Shown in pieces: positions 22,959-34,079 of a stretch of DNA of 64,000 nucleotides. The notes below the pieces were generated by a model. It saw only the letters and a list, made by a program, of their open reading frames with translations, did no database searches and was not told where the DNA came from. Origin of the DNA: Apodospora peruviana (Eukaryota > Ascomycota > Sordariomycetes > Sordariales > Lasiosphaeriaceae); assembly GCA_033439685.1 (NCBI GenBank), contig JAUEDM010000006.1, positions 3,472,001-3,536,000 on the forward strand, read 5' to 3'. The position numbers and the translations under genes are program-made. The stretch's first letter is position 1. Each line of letters starts with the position of its first letter.

Positions 22959-24290
22959 GGGGAGATTCCTTGGATTTGGCTACACGTGACTCGGACAACA
23001 CATGGAAAGTTCCTTTAGACTTTGTACATGTCCTTTCCATTATCTTCTAGTCCCTTGACTCGAGTAACTGAGTCACCGGATCTCCGAAGCTTGTTGGAGA
23101 CACTATACTCGACGAATACGGAGTATCGTGGAAAGAACCTCTAAGTAATCGATTAACCTTACACATAATTACTAGTCAGGGGCGTTCCTACACTTCCAGT
23201 CACATAGAGTTTTAAGTGCAAACGAGTATCCCACCAATCTAGCAATGAGTCAAACTCCATACAAGAAACATTGTCGTAGGGTATCTCGGGCTGACTCCAA
23301 TGACTACATGATTGCCGACTACGTGTCAACTCAATATCCACTACAGAACTCCCGAGTCCTTACCACCGATACCGGGCAAAACTAGGAAGCCCACCTGCCA
23401 TGTTTAAAGTTGGCTATGTTTTAGGTTTAAGGAGGGGGTGACCATTAACTATTGCTGGATTAATGGAAAATCTGTGGCAGGCTCTGGGAGTCCTGTCTAC
23501 GTATATATTATTATTCATACACCGCTAGGACCACGTATATATACCTTAGCACTTAACCACGGATTCGACCACGGTACTGTTGCTAGGATTTCTCGGTACA
23601 ACGAACCCGTCACATGCCGGAAACAATCGATCACCCTGATACCGATAGTGTCATGATCAGAGGTTTACAGGGAATTACGTGCGTGGTGTCGATAAGTGGT
23701 CGGCGTCTACAACTACTTTAGTGTAACAGGGCCCTAGGTGATTTCTGTTTGTGGAGATTGTGGGGAGAATGTGACAGTTGTGAGTTTAAGCTTTAGCCTT
23801 CCAGGGTTTACCGGGTACATGTGGACATCGCGGCTGACCGCAAAGTGTGGAGGTTAGAGGGGTTTAAGGTGAATGTAGTCATTGAACTGGTTGGTGGGTT
23901 GGTGGACTAAGGTAAAAAATTCATGGTAGGCGACGGGGGGAACTATCACAAGCTGGCTACTGTGAGATTTGCACACGCCCTGTATCTACGTATGTAATGA
24001 CCTATAATTATCAGTCATGACGTCCATAACTCCATATGACTCCCTGTAACAAAGGTTTTGAGTCAGGTCAATGATGTTTTTCTTTCGAAGAAAGCTGCCG
24101 TGTTCGTATCAATGGTCTTGTGTGCAACTACCACAACATCGGACTGTCACATCCACCGGAGGAGCAACTAGCTAGTCCAGAGCACTATTTTTAGAATGGA
24201 GACATGTTATAATAAGACCAGACAAGGTTCTGACACATGTACTAGCAATAACCTAAAACCTACCACAAGTGACTCAAACGGGCAGCCGAT
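22959..24290. other. Intergenic region, no gene seen
   Basis: About 1.3 kb between the coiled-coil gene promoter and the 3' end of the HET gene. I see no domain-bearing frame, RNA gene or repeat array. Confidence 0.55.
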
Positions 24291-27200
24291 TTACTCCAAA
24301 AACGTCTCCATGACAAACGGATCCGCCCCCATAAACGCAGCAACATGGATCCTACCAACCGCAACCCGGGTAGCGACCCTTCCTTGCTCAGGACCCTCCA
24401 GATCTCGCTCCACCATCATGACATTAAACATTCCCCACGGGGTCGTCGCGTCAAACAATCTCGTATCAAAATGCCCAACGTCATCAATATCCGCCCCTGC
24501 ATTCTCGTCACCACCATCAGCCATCGGATCCAGCCGACTCATCCTCCCCAAAACATGCGCCATCGAGTAAACGCTATTCAGCTCCTCGATCGGCGTCGTA
24601 TGCAACAACTCCTTGCCCACCCTTGGATCGGGGTTCGTACTCGACCTCGAGAGCACCATAAACTCCCGTATCCCGTCGTCATGCGTTCTGCCCCTTACGA
24701 ACTGATCCTTCTCCTCGTCCGCCATTGTGTCCGGGTCAGGCGTGTGTATGTAGCCGACGTGGAATCCGCGCATGTCTCGCACGCGCATATAATACATCTT
24801 GTGCAGATGGTCGTAGTTCTCCTTGCGCACCCGAAACTCGCCGTCGGGCTTGAGAAACACCGACATAGTGCGCAGATGGAGGCGCTTCATGTTCGCCGCC
24901 GAGGACGAGCCGCCGCCAGTGCTGTTGTTCTCGTCGTAGAAACGAAAGAACCGGATGCTGCCCACCGGCTCGTCCAGAACGGGATGTAGCCAACGATGAC
25001 TCTCGGACGTCTTGTCGATGCTGACCCAGCCGTCACTATCAGAATCCAAACGCCACCGCGGCGGCTGGCCCTGCAGTCTTGTCGCATAGTTCGGATCGGG
25101 GTTGCCGTTGAGCCGATAATCACTGCCCGTGAACCAAGCTTGTTCGTTGTCGGAATCGTAGTCGTTATCCGACTGATATTTCTGGTCGCGCCACACGAGC
25201 GGCGATCCCGTCTCCGACATGGGGAGCGACCGCTCGATCAGCCACGGGTAGGCAACATGTCCAACCCAGCCAAGCCAGCTCCAACTCGGAAACAAGGCCT
25301 CGCCCGTCTTCGGATCGAGACGCCGATGCTGTGAACCGAGAGGTGCCCACAGCAGAGCGGCCGACAGCTCCGTGTCCGGCAGGCCGGCAATAAACGTGCC
25401 CCTGAACAGCCCGTCGATCTCCTTGAACACACCCCTGATGGCCTTTTCGGCATCCCCCTGATGCGTCAGGTTGCGGCTGGTGTAGTCGGACACCATAAAC
25501 GCATAAATGTCCATGTTGCAGTTCCGCCCAATCTTGCTGACCACCTGGTCGTGCTCCGTCTTGAAGAAGTACATGCCAGTATGGGCCGTTCCCTCCCTCC
25601 AAAAAGAATGCCGGCAGTTTTCGTCTTCAGACGTGATGGTGTGCCAGCACCACCACCTCACCCCGTGATCCGTAACCTGCAACTTGCGCTGCGAGAGCAC
25701 CTTCTCCTGCATGGTCCACCCGCGCGTGCTCCACGTACACGTACTCGTCTGGTCCGCGTCGGGCAGCATATTTCCCAGCAGAATCTCGCCCACAAGCCCA
25801 ACAGCCTGCTCCGTCGTCCTCGATCCCTCCTCCACGCCGGGCAGCCCATGTCCCGCGTCGTCGCCACAGCACGCACAGATAGTAAGTATACTGTTCCGGT
25901 AAATATTCCCCATCTGACTGATCGACCTTTCCAAATCCGCAGGATCGTCCTGGACAATACAAAGCGCATCCACCCAGAGAAACCGCTCGCCAATCTTTCT
26001 GGTAAGCGTAATCGCATCCCGTATAGTCTGCGGAACTTCCTGCAACACCTCCCACACCCCCCCCGGTTTCCTCAACGCCTTCTCATTCCCCGCCAAAAGC
26101 CTAAGCTGCTTCACATTTCCCCACGTATAGCTAAGCGTAACATACCGTTCGTTCTCCCGGAAATCAACAATACACCCCCTGTCGACATCAATCCCCCTGA
26201 CACTCACAGAATGCCAAAACCGACCTTTACCGACATCCCGCTCATCACACATCTCCATCCTCTCCCGAATCCAATCGAAATCGATCGTGCCCGGCTCCAT
26301 CAAGAGCCTCCCCAAATTCGGCGCATTCTTATGGAGAGGCCGAAACGCCATACTATATCTTGGCCTGGTAACAGTGCCGGTCCGTCTGGCGGCATCACTC
26401 ACATCTTTGGCCGAACAGATAAACAGCGCAGGATTGTTATATGTCGTCTCGAACCGGATCGGACACAGATAATACGTTTCGCCCAACAACTCAGCGAGCT
26501 TGAGTTTGCGCGTCTCGAGGCGGATTTCCGGGGACGTATGCGGCGGCAAGTCGGTCGTCGCGTCGATACAGACAATCCTTAAAACGAGCCGACAAAACCC
26601 GCAGTTTTTTGTCGTTGCGCGGCTAAGGATATCGCCCATGCTGCCTAGGGCGATGTATTCCCGCGGGGTTGGCATGACGTCCGTCTCTTTCTGCTTGAAC
26701 AGAGCTAAGAAGTCGATGTGGCGGCAGTTGGCGCAGAGGTACGAGGACGGCGAGGTACCGTTGATTGGCGGCGCTTGTGGTTGTGGCGGTGGGTTGCGGA
26801 TGTACCACGCCGGCACCATGTTTTCGGGCATGTAATCGTACCGTCGGTTGAGGTTGATTTCGACTCCCTCCTCATCTTCGGTATTGGGAACAGGAGGGAC
26901 CGTGGGTGAGCGGGAGAAGGGGTTGCGGTTGACTTGAGCTCCTCCTGCGAGAAGGTAATCGTCTGACTCCTCGGGTGAGACGGAGCGATGACGGCGGCCG
27001 CCGCGGTACGAGTCTGGAGACGACGAGCGGTCTGAGCTGGGTCCTTGAGGTAGACCGAGGATCTCGCGCGGGAGATAGATGACGCCGTGTTCGGTCTCGA
27101 CTGGGACTAATGCCGGATGCAGTGCTGGCCTTCGTGGTGGCGGCGGACGGCGGCCGCGTGTTGGTAGCTCGTCGTTGTCGGAGTCCGAGTCTTGGACCGC

Positions 27201-27687
27201 AAAGACGATGCGTTGGTGTTGCTGTTCTGGACCACCTCCATACTGCTGGAGACCGGCTCTTGCCAGGGGGACCGGATAAACAAGGGGTGAAGGTACTCGC
27301 TGGATCGGTCGACCCTGACCTGGTACGAAGAGCGTATCTCCGCCTACTCCCGGTATATTATTGTACGGTTGCGGGGAGGGAGCAAAGTGGCGCGGTGGAG
27401 GGGCGCCGAACTGAGGCGGACCAGGAGAAGGAACACGAGGGTAGTTTTGGCCGGGGACATACAAGTTTGGTGGCCCTGTGTAGGTGTTCCCGGTCATGGA
27501 CATGGGCATGGTGTGATGCGTCACCAGCTGGAAGGCTGGACCAGGCGACGGTTGTCGAAAAGGTGGTCCCCATGATTGTTGATGTTGAGGCGGCGACGGA
27601 TGGTAGTATGGCTGGTTGGGGACCGGGAACTGGATGGTTGGCAGTCGACCGGGGCCCGCTGGAAACTGCTGCTGCTGCTGCTGCTGC

Positions 27688-27733
<46 letters not shown>

Positions 27734-27803
27734 GCTGCTGTTCCTTCCCCTGGGAGTTGTCACTGCCCTTGAAGAGGCCCTTGAACTTTTTCTTGAGGGG
27801 CAT
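24291..27803 (-). CDS. HET-domain (heterokaryon incompatibility) protein with polyglutamine run
   Basis: Single exon, 1170 residues, ATG at 27803 (MPLKKKFKGLF); the frame extends 24 bases upstream only through a TTG. A run of 25 glutamines follows the basic N-terminus at about residues 22-46, then a Pro/Gly/Gln-rich disordered region to about 340. A short CANCRHIDF motif near 354 precedes the HET domain at about 550-690, which is recognised by YVTLSYTWGN, the FLWVDALCIVQDD block and NIYRNSILTICA. The C-terminal 480 residues are the variable part seen in this class. HET proteins act in allorecognition and programmed cell death on fusion between unlike strains. Which partner this one answers to cannot be told. 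The polyQ tract is written with mixed CAA and CAG codons. Confidence 0.92.
27666..27740 (-). repeat. Trinucleotide repeat encoding polyglutamine
   Basis: 25 consecutive CAA/CAG codons within the HET gene. The outer codons are CAG and the long inner block is CAA, so the array consists of two nearly pure blocks that could slip in replication. Confidence 0.95.
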
Positions 27804-28499
27804 TGTGGCTGCGGTGATGGGAGACAACTACCGGGTATAATGTTGTGTGCATGTCCGAAAGAGAATGGACTTGCCCCAAAACTTGTATTAAATCCATGTC
27901 GGCTTCCCAGAGAAAGGGTCATCGAGTCATCGACCAGACAGATCCATACCCCATCCTTCGAGGATGTAGATACAGAGAGATCCAGTGGCGATGGCTTTCC
28001 CAGCAACGACGAATCTCCATCAAGGCAGCTCTTGAGAGATATCCAATCGTTTCTGTTAATATGTTCCCTTATCGGTCTGGACCAGCCATTCCGCAGAGCC
28101 AAGACCGACCTTACTGGATATGTCGTGCGACCTACATAACCCCGAAGACCTACATGCATGGTAGGGCTGGAATCCCGATACCCATGTTCCCATACATGCA
28201 TTCGCTTAATTACGCGCAACTGCGATGGGCATGAAATAGTATCGTGGGATGATTGTCCCGAAAAGGGGATGGAAGAGTCAAGGCGGGATGAAGTTAGACA
28301 TTGTTCATTAAGTAAGGATATTTATTCGGCACAGCAGTAAAACACAATGAAAATGCACAAGCGATTTAATAAGGTATCATGAAGTAGCCCCTTAAAATGG
28401 AACAAAAAAGCACAAGATTATATTAAGAAAAAAAAAAAAAAAAAAAAGAAAAAGAAAGACCCAGTAACGTTATCCCAATATTAACACCCAAATACCCAA
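27804..28499. other. Intergenic region with a long A run
   Basis: About 0.7 kb between the HET gene start and the permease stop codon. A run of 20 A lies at 28428-28447, continued by A-rich sequence to 28458; it falls just downstream of the permease, where the transcribed strand is T-rich. No gene seen. Confidence 0.6.
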
Positions 28500-29885
28500 T
28501 CATGGAGCAGCATTACTCTTGCAGCTCCATGGCGTATTCCCCTTATCCTTGGCAATAGCCTCTCCCGAGCTCCACAATCCCAAAGAGCAAATGGTAACAG
28601 CAACAATCATCAACACCACATTCGCAACAAACATGCAGATCCGCTTCTTGCTGGAGAAGTAATTCCCATGGTTCATCCACAGCCACAACCCGCCGGGGAT
28701 ACCATACGAGAACCAACTCGCAAACAGCGCAGCCACGAGCCCCAACAGATTGCTAAACACCGGGATCGACTCGGCAATAACAAAAGCGATGGTCCACACC
28801 ACCGCCGTGATGCCCAGCCACGCCAGCAGGCCCGTCTTGGTGCGCTTGGCCAGGTGGCGCGTGTTGTTGAAGATGCGCACAAAGATGTACTTGGCTGCGA
28901 CATGACCGTAGATCACACCGGCCAGCACGATGGTCGGGATCGCGATGCCCCAGATGGCCTTGCGCACCTTGCCCGAGCCGGCCGCCGACAGCGCCGGGGA
29001 CGGCACGTCCGGACCGGCGTAGATGTAAATCACAACCGACGCGACCAGGTACAGCGTCGTGTCGCAGATCTGGAGCATCCACAGCGCCTTGGGCCAGTCC
29101 CTTGGCTCCCTAAACTCGGCCATGACACCAAAGAAGCACGAGTGCCCGCTGAAAGCGACCGCAATGTTGGTGACGGCCAAGAACGCAGACGTGAACGGAA
29201 TCTGCCGACTAACATCGAACACGGTCGTGCCGATCGGCTTCTCGATGCCCACGTCGATCATGGTCACCATGACGGCCGTAAACACCGACAAGAAAGAAGC
29301 CCACGAGTAGTAGCTCGCGAACTTGAGCGTGCGCGGGATGTTGAGCAGCCAGAAGACGGCCAGTCCCACAACGGCCCAGACGATGGTGCAGGTCGAGCTG
29401 TTGGACAGCGTGTTGAGGCAAATCGTGAACGTCAGCAGATGACTGCCCATGACGAAAATCTGGAAGATGGTCTGCGCCCAGCCAAAGATCTGCTGGAAGA
29501 GCGGGCCGCAGCCGATCGAGTTGCCGACCACCTCCAAAGCGTCACCGAAGGACTCGACGTGCGGGTACTGCTCGTGGAACTCGCCCATCACGAGGCCGGA
29601 ATAGGTCGACATCATGCCCATGACGACGATGAGCACGATTCCGGGAGCAAGACCCAATGTGGCGACGACGGCGGGCAGCGAAAGGATTCCGAGGGATACC
29701 GTCTCGGCGAACATGACGATGCCGGCTTGCCACCACTCGAGACTGTGGTAGTTGATCGAGGCCTCCTGGCCTTCCGTCTCGGTCGGCGCGGCTTCCTTGC
29801 GGACGCCGCCCTCCTCGCTGCTGGTGTCGTTCATGACCTTTTCCGACGCCGGCCAGTTGCCGCCAACGTCGTTGGTTGTCGCCAT
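28500..29885 (-). CDS. Neutral amino-acid permease (AAAP family, Mtr-like)
   Basis: Single exon of 461 residues. After a hydrophilic N-terminus of about 50 residues (MATTNDVGG...) there are ten to eleven hydrophobic helices. The first contains ETVSLGILSLPAVVATLG, the typical first helix of the amino acid/auxin permease family. The overall plan, length and N-terminal motif are like the Neurospora Mtr neutral/aromatic amino-acid permease and its relatives. It should carry amino acids, driven by the proton gradient, across the plasma membrane or the vacuolar membrane. Substrate range cannot be read from the sequence. Three secreted peptidase-type genes lie 2-14 kb away (31.3-43.6 kb). The long open frame on the opposite strand is a shadow. 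Confidence 0.9.
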   Translation of the reverse strand: MATTNDVGGNWPASEKVMNDTSSEEGGVRKEAAPTETEGQEASINYHSLEWWQAGIVMFAETVSLGILSLPAVVATLGLAPGIVLIVVMGMMSTYSGLVMGEFHEQYPHVESFGDALEVVGNSIGCGPLFQQIFGWAQTIFQIFVMGSHLLTFTICLNTLSNSSTCTIVWAVVGLAVFWLLNIPRTLKFASYYSWASFLSVFTAVMVTMIDVGIEKPIGTTVFDVSRQIPFTSAFLAVTNIAVAFSGHSCFFGVMAEFREPRDWPKALWMLQICDTTLYLVASVVIYIYAGPDVPSPALSAAGSGKVRKAIWGIAIPTIVLAGVIYGHVAAKYIFVRIFNNTRHLAKRTKTGLLAWLGITAVVWTIAFVIAESIPVFSNLLGLVAALFASWFSYGIPGGLWLWMNHGNYFSSKKRICMFVANVVLMIVAVTICSLGLWSSGEAIAKDKGNTPWSCKSNAAP

Positions 29886-31310
29886 CTTGGACTGGTTGAT
29901 GATGGCCGCGCCGTTGGTAATGGATGGGTCTTTTGGCTGGCGTCACCGTTAGTCGGTGTCGGTTGCAGAGTTTGTCTGGGAGGGCCAGCGCATACCTTTC
30001 TAAGGTCCAATGGGAGAAAGAAGGTTTGGCGAGCCCGAAGTTTATCTATTTCTAGAAGCGAGGCGTAAACCGTCGAGATAGGGGGCCGAGTCCGTTGTGG
30101 ATCGGGGGCAAGCCAAGTCTGCGCACTTGTGGAAACTTTGTCTTACGCGCAACCGCTAACAACAACCGTTTTCCTGGGGAAAAGTGGAAAAGTGGAAAAC
30201 GGAAGCTGACGCACGCTGGCCGGGCTGCGGTGCGGTGATGTTGGTGTGTTTGTCGAGATTGTGTTGGATACTCCAAACATCAGACGAGATGATGAGGAAA
30301 CAGCTCCCAATTTATTTACCAAGAAAACATGTCGATCACCTTTTGCGCTCGTCCGACTCACCGGCCGCGATCGGACGAACTCGTTCATCCAAACCACTCC
30401 AGAGGTCGCCACTGTGGGTTGCCTCCCCGGGATATGCATGCTGCATCACGGCAACACCGTCTCTCGGTACTCCAGAACACCAGTCAGTTTGGTCCGAGTA
30501 CCGGACATGTTATGAGGGCCAGTCTTGCCATTGTGGAGTTTTGGGACCGTCCATCTCTCCACAGAGCCAAGAGTCATGACACAATCTTTGGAGTCGTTTA
30601 TGGAGTTCAACGGAGCTCAATGGAGTTCTGGAAGGAAAATTCGACGCTAGAAGACCGTCTTGGACACAAACATCCACAGAGCTGACAAGAGATATCCACA
30701 CCTTCGGGGGTATTTTATGGTTATTTGAAATCTGCCGTCCCTGACAAATGGTCTCGACTGGGGAAATAACCAGGCCAATCTCAATGGGCTTACCGAAGCT
30801 TCCCCAGATTGGAAGGTCATGGCATTGAGAACCTTCATCTCGGGACCACCATCGGCAACCGCACACGTGCACCATGATTGCGGAGAGAACGTCTTTTCAG
30901 GGACCATGGTGAGCGGATTACGGTACCCGCGGGTGACACCTCTCCAATGTATCATGCAGATCGCCAGCAGATGGCCGCGTCTGTCGGTGACTCCCCGTCT
31001 GGGGGCAACCGGACGACACTCCTTTCGCCTCTTCCACATCCAGCAATGACTATCTGCATTTTTGGGTTCCATGGACAATCGTATTCTCAGTCCGAGGTAT
31101 AAGACCCTCTACCAATTTGATGAGAAGAGAAAGTTTACGCTGCACTGCTGTTCCCATCTCATGTGTGTCCTCCCCCTTCCATCCCCAGCTCTCCCCGTCA
31201 CCCCCCCCCTCCCCCCCATCGAGCCACCGCAAAAGAATGTCCAGATATCACATTTCCAACTTCAAGCCGTGGTCTCTCCTGCTTTCCACCCCCCACGCGC
31301 AGGTAACGTC
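29886..31310. other. Intergenic region, no gene seen
   Basis: About 1.4 kb upstream of the permease and downstream of the HExxH gene. The last 100 bases (31170-31225) are strongly C/T-rich on the plus strand. Open frames of 70-186 codons here overlap and lack domains. Confidence 0.5.
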
Positions 31311-32263
31311 TCAAATCCTGACAGGCGTATGCGGAGCCGCCTTCCACGAGTTGCACCGCCCACCGTTAGAAAAAATATTACCCGCCTGCACGCCGTACAT
31401 CTCGAGCGCCTCAACCGCGTGCTGCACGTCGCGCCAGCTGGGGTTGAATTTGTAGCCAAGCGGCTTGACGTGCAGATCATACACCACGAGCACGCACAGG
31501 TCGGCAAACGACTCAACCATGCTCTGGGTGTTGCTGTTGAGCGCCCTGTCCTGCATCACATAGGCCTGGAACGGGTCCGACAGAGACAAATCCCCGTAGG
31601 GCGCGCCGACCTGCGCCTGTAAGACTCCAGCGTCGACCGAGTGGCCGATCTCGTGCAGCAGCACCTCGAGCTGCCAGTAGTCGTCCCAGACGGTCGAGAA
31701 GCTGCCGGCTGTGCCCGCCGCGCCCGACGGGTCTCCGTTGACCGAGTAGGAGAACGGGAGGGCGATGAAGGTTCTATTCAGATACTTTTAGTACCGGAGA
31801 CCGTCGAAAGAAAGCTAAGGCACTCACGCAATGGACTGTCGCATGCGGACGGGAATACGAGAGATCAACTATTCACGTTAAAATCAGCACGCAAAGTCTG
31901 GAGTGAGAAGAACCGTAAACAACTCACGCCCATAATCTCCTGCTCGGACCTCGGAGCGCGCTTGTGACGACACAAAACCCATGGGGTACCGCAATCGGGA
32001 TACGTGACGTTGATGGCGTCGATATCCCAGGGGTTATGGTTCCAGTCGATGGCGATATCCTTGCAGATATCGGGCAGCCAGCCAGAGCTCCAGTGGCTGC
32101 TCGTGTACGTCTTCTCGGGAAGAGCAGCCCTGAGAGCGGGCTCCAGACGCAACTGGCCGTCAATGTCGTAGACGGGGTTGATGAAAGGCTTGTCCATTTC
32201 GACCACCCAGGTTGATCCCAGGCGAGCGAGGAGGCCGGCGGCCAGGATGGTGGACTTGAACAT
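31311..32263 (-). CDS. Secreted HExxH (zinc metalloprotease-like) protein
   Basis: Three exons on the minus strand: 32263-31928, 31868-31828 and 31773-31311, giving 279 residues. Introns have GTGAGT donors; the second has a TACTAA branch. The start MFKSTILAAGLLARLG gives a short signal-like helix; the frame stays open upstream, but only the 32263 ATG places this helix at the N-terminus and lies 113 bases from a TATA box. The HEIGH motif at 166-170 is a zinc-metalloprotease signature, with the SFAD segment about 50 residues further on as a possible third-ligand region. The protein has several cysteines and an N-glycosylation site (NVT). It is short for known M35 or M43 proteases, so activity is likely but not certain. 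Family name not recognised. Confidence 0.75.
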
Positions 32264-32375
32264 TTTGGATGTGGAATATGCAAAGACTTGAAGTGGGTTC
32301 TGGGGTTGGCAAGTTGTGATGCTTGGTGATTGTTGTTCTCTCATCTCGACATCAATGGCGAGGGCCTGAAGGGAG

Positions 32376-32382
32376 TTATATA
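32376..32382 (-). promoter_or_regulatory. TATA box of the HExxH gene
   Basis: TATATAA on the minus strand, 113 bases upstream of the chosen start. It helps to reject the more upstream ATG codons of the same frame. Confidence 0.45.
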
Positions 32383-34079
32383 GTTTGTCGAAGCGCTGTC
32401 GTTCGGTCGTTTTGGTAAAACAACCATCAACAGTCAAGACCCCCATTTCTTTGTCACGGATTCTGTGAGTTCTTTCGCCCAGTCCGGAAGCCGTCCCGAG
32501 ATTCAAGAACAAGGTAGTACTTCAGCTACGAGTGGGGTGGCTCAAGACCTGAAGCAATCACGACAGCTCGCAAGAAGAAAATCGTGGTATCAGAGTACAG
32601 ACGGAAGCTTAGCGGGACGCCATCAAATCTTCTTCGCCACGCGGCTACCTTGTGAGCCAGCCTCTTACACGGTATGAAGGGCCGACAAACAGCATCGTAT
32701 TTTCGTCGTGGCCATCTGACCGCCACATGTTGGCCTAGTCTAGGTGTTGTCGTACGCCAGAGTTTCTCCTGCCCATTACATGAGATACCTTGTCACACAA
32801 CTAAAGCGGGTTTTACATATCTCTAAAATTCACGGGTAAGTTAGGTCGGTGGTGTGTTTACACGTGGTGCCTAATCTTAGGCTCCGTGAACTGCTACCAA
32901 GTGAGTACCATTTGTTTCAGCCGAGTGTTTACTCGTCAACTGCAACCACCAGGTAGTCAATGTTAGCAGCAGCTATAGACCAAAAAAAAAGTCGGTCCAG
33001 CAAACGGTCATCGGCCCGGTGTCGCGACCGGTCGGCCGGGTGGCGTTGAGTCCCTTTCCTAGATCAGGCGTCACAGTAATTAGTGTTCTTCAGTTTTTGA
33101 ACGTGGACCGTCAGTGATCCCTGAAAACGCAACAAATATTTGCGGTTGGGATGGGTAGGACAGCACACACGAACCAGGTTCGCGACCGAGAACCCGGCAC
33201 CGGGCACCGCCCTATGAGCGTGGGGGAACGCGCTACCGCTGCACTGGTACGGCGCCGGCAGGCGGTCGAGATGCCGCAGATACCGCCGAGAAACCTTCGC
33301 TGGCTCTGATTCGACGATCGGGACGGCACGAACCAGTGCTGCATATCGGCGCGAAACTCAATCTCTGGTCAGCCCTGGGAACGGAAAATCCATCCACATG
33401 GGACTGGATATTTGGCGTGGAATCAAATTACTATCTTGAGAACTTGCTCGGGCGAACTATCGTGCCGCACATGCCTGCCTTGAGCCGTAATTGGATGCCC
33501 TACAGTTCAATTAATCCGTTCAATATTACGGGCAGGGAGGTAGCAGTACTGCAACACAAGTGCTCCGTGACAGACAAAAGGACCATGCACGAGATAGAAA
33601 GAAGTTAGGCGCGACTGGACAAGTTGATAGGTCGCGTTTGTCAAGTGGACTCTACCGGGACGTCGGGTTCATGGCAGCGGTACTTTCCATCTCATTATAT
33701 ACCTCTACCGGAATTTAAATCTTGTTAAGTTACTCTGCTAGGTCCTGGTCCAAGGATAAGAAAATGCCTTTCACATCTTAATACAATAACCCTGAGTCTC
33801 ATTTTTCTCAACGAATGTTGAACACTTAAAACCTATTATAGCAAATGGATTGTAATTATCAGCTAGATTTTTAAGATATATATGTCTCGGTAAAACGGAT
33901 AAAGAACTATGTATCAATAAAATGAGGGGCGTTTTCCTATCTAGACCAGGCCTTGCAAGTAAAACTGCACTACGGTTTTAAATCCCGGCAGAGGGTATAT
34001 TCTTACATGCTCACACAGCGTCTTCTCCGTCAGAACCGTATCATGTTGAGAGACCAATCGTGGCACCTTCAGTCCATGT
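32383..34079. other. Intergenic region, no gene seen
   Basis: About 1.7 kb. The part 33700-33960 is A/T-rich; a stretch of it (33824-33848) matches, in inverted orientation, sequence at 37090-37115 with a few mismatches, which suggests a worn repeat. No gene or RNA seen. Confidence 0.45.

Noticed and set aside
27110..27772. Open frames with polyvaline, polyleucine and polycysteine runs opposite the HET gene
   Set aside because: They are the antisense reading of the polyglutamine codons.
28668..30068. 466-codon open frame on the plus strand opposite the permease
   Set aside because: It is rich in Arg, Asp, His and Gly with no hydrophobic core, as expected for the antisense of a GC-rich membrane-protein gene. 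The permease on the other strand has clear family features.
32264..32512. 83-residue N-terminal extension of the HExxH protein
   Set aside because: It would bury the signal-like helix and overlaps the TATA box; the extension has no coding character.
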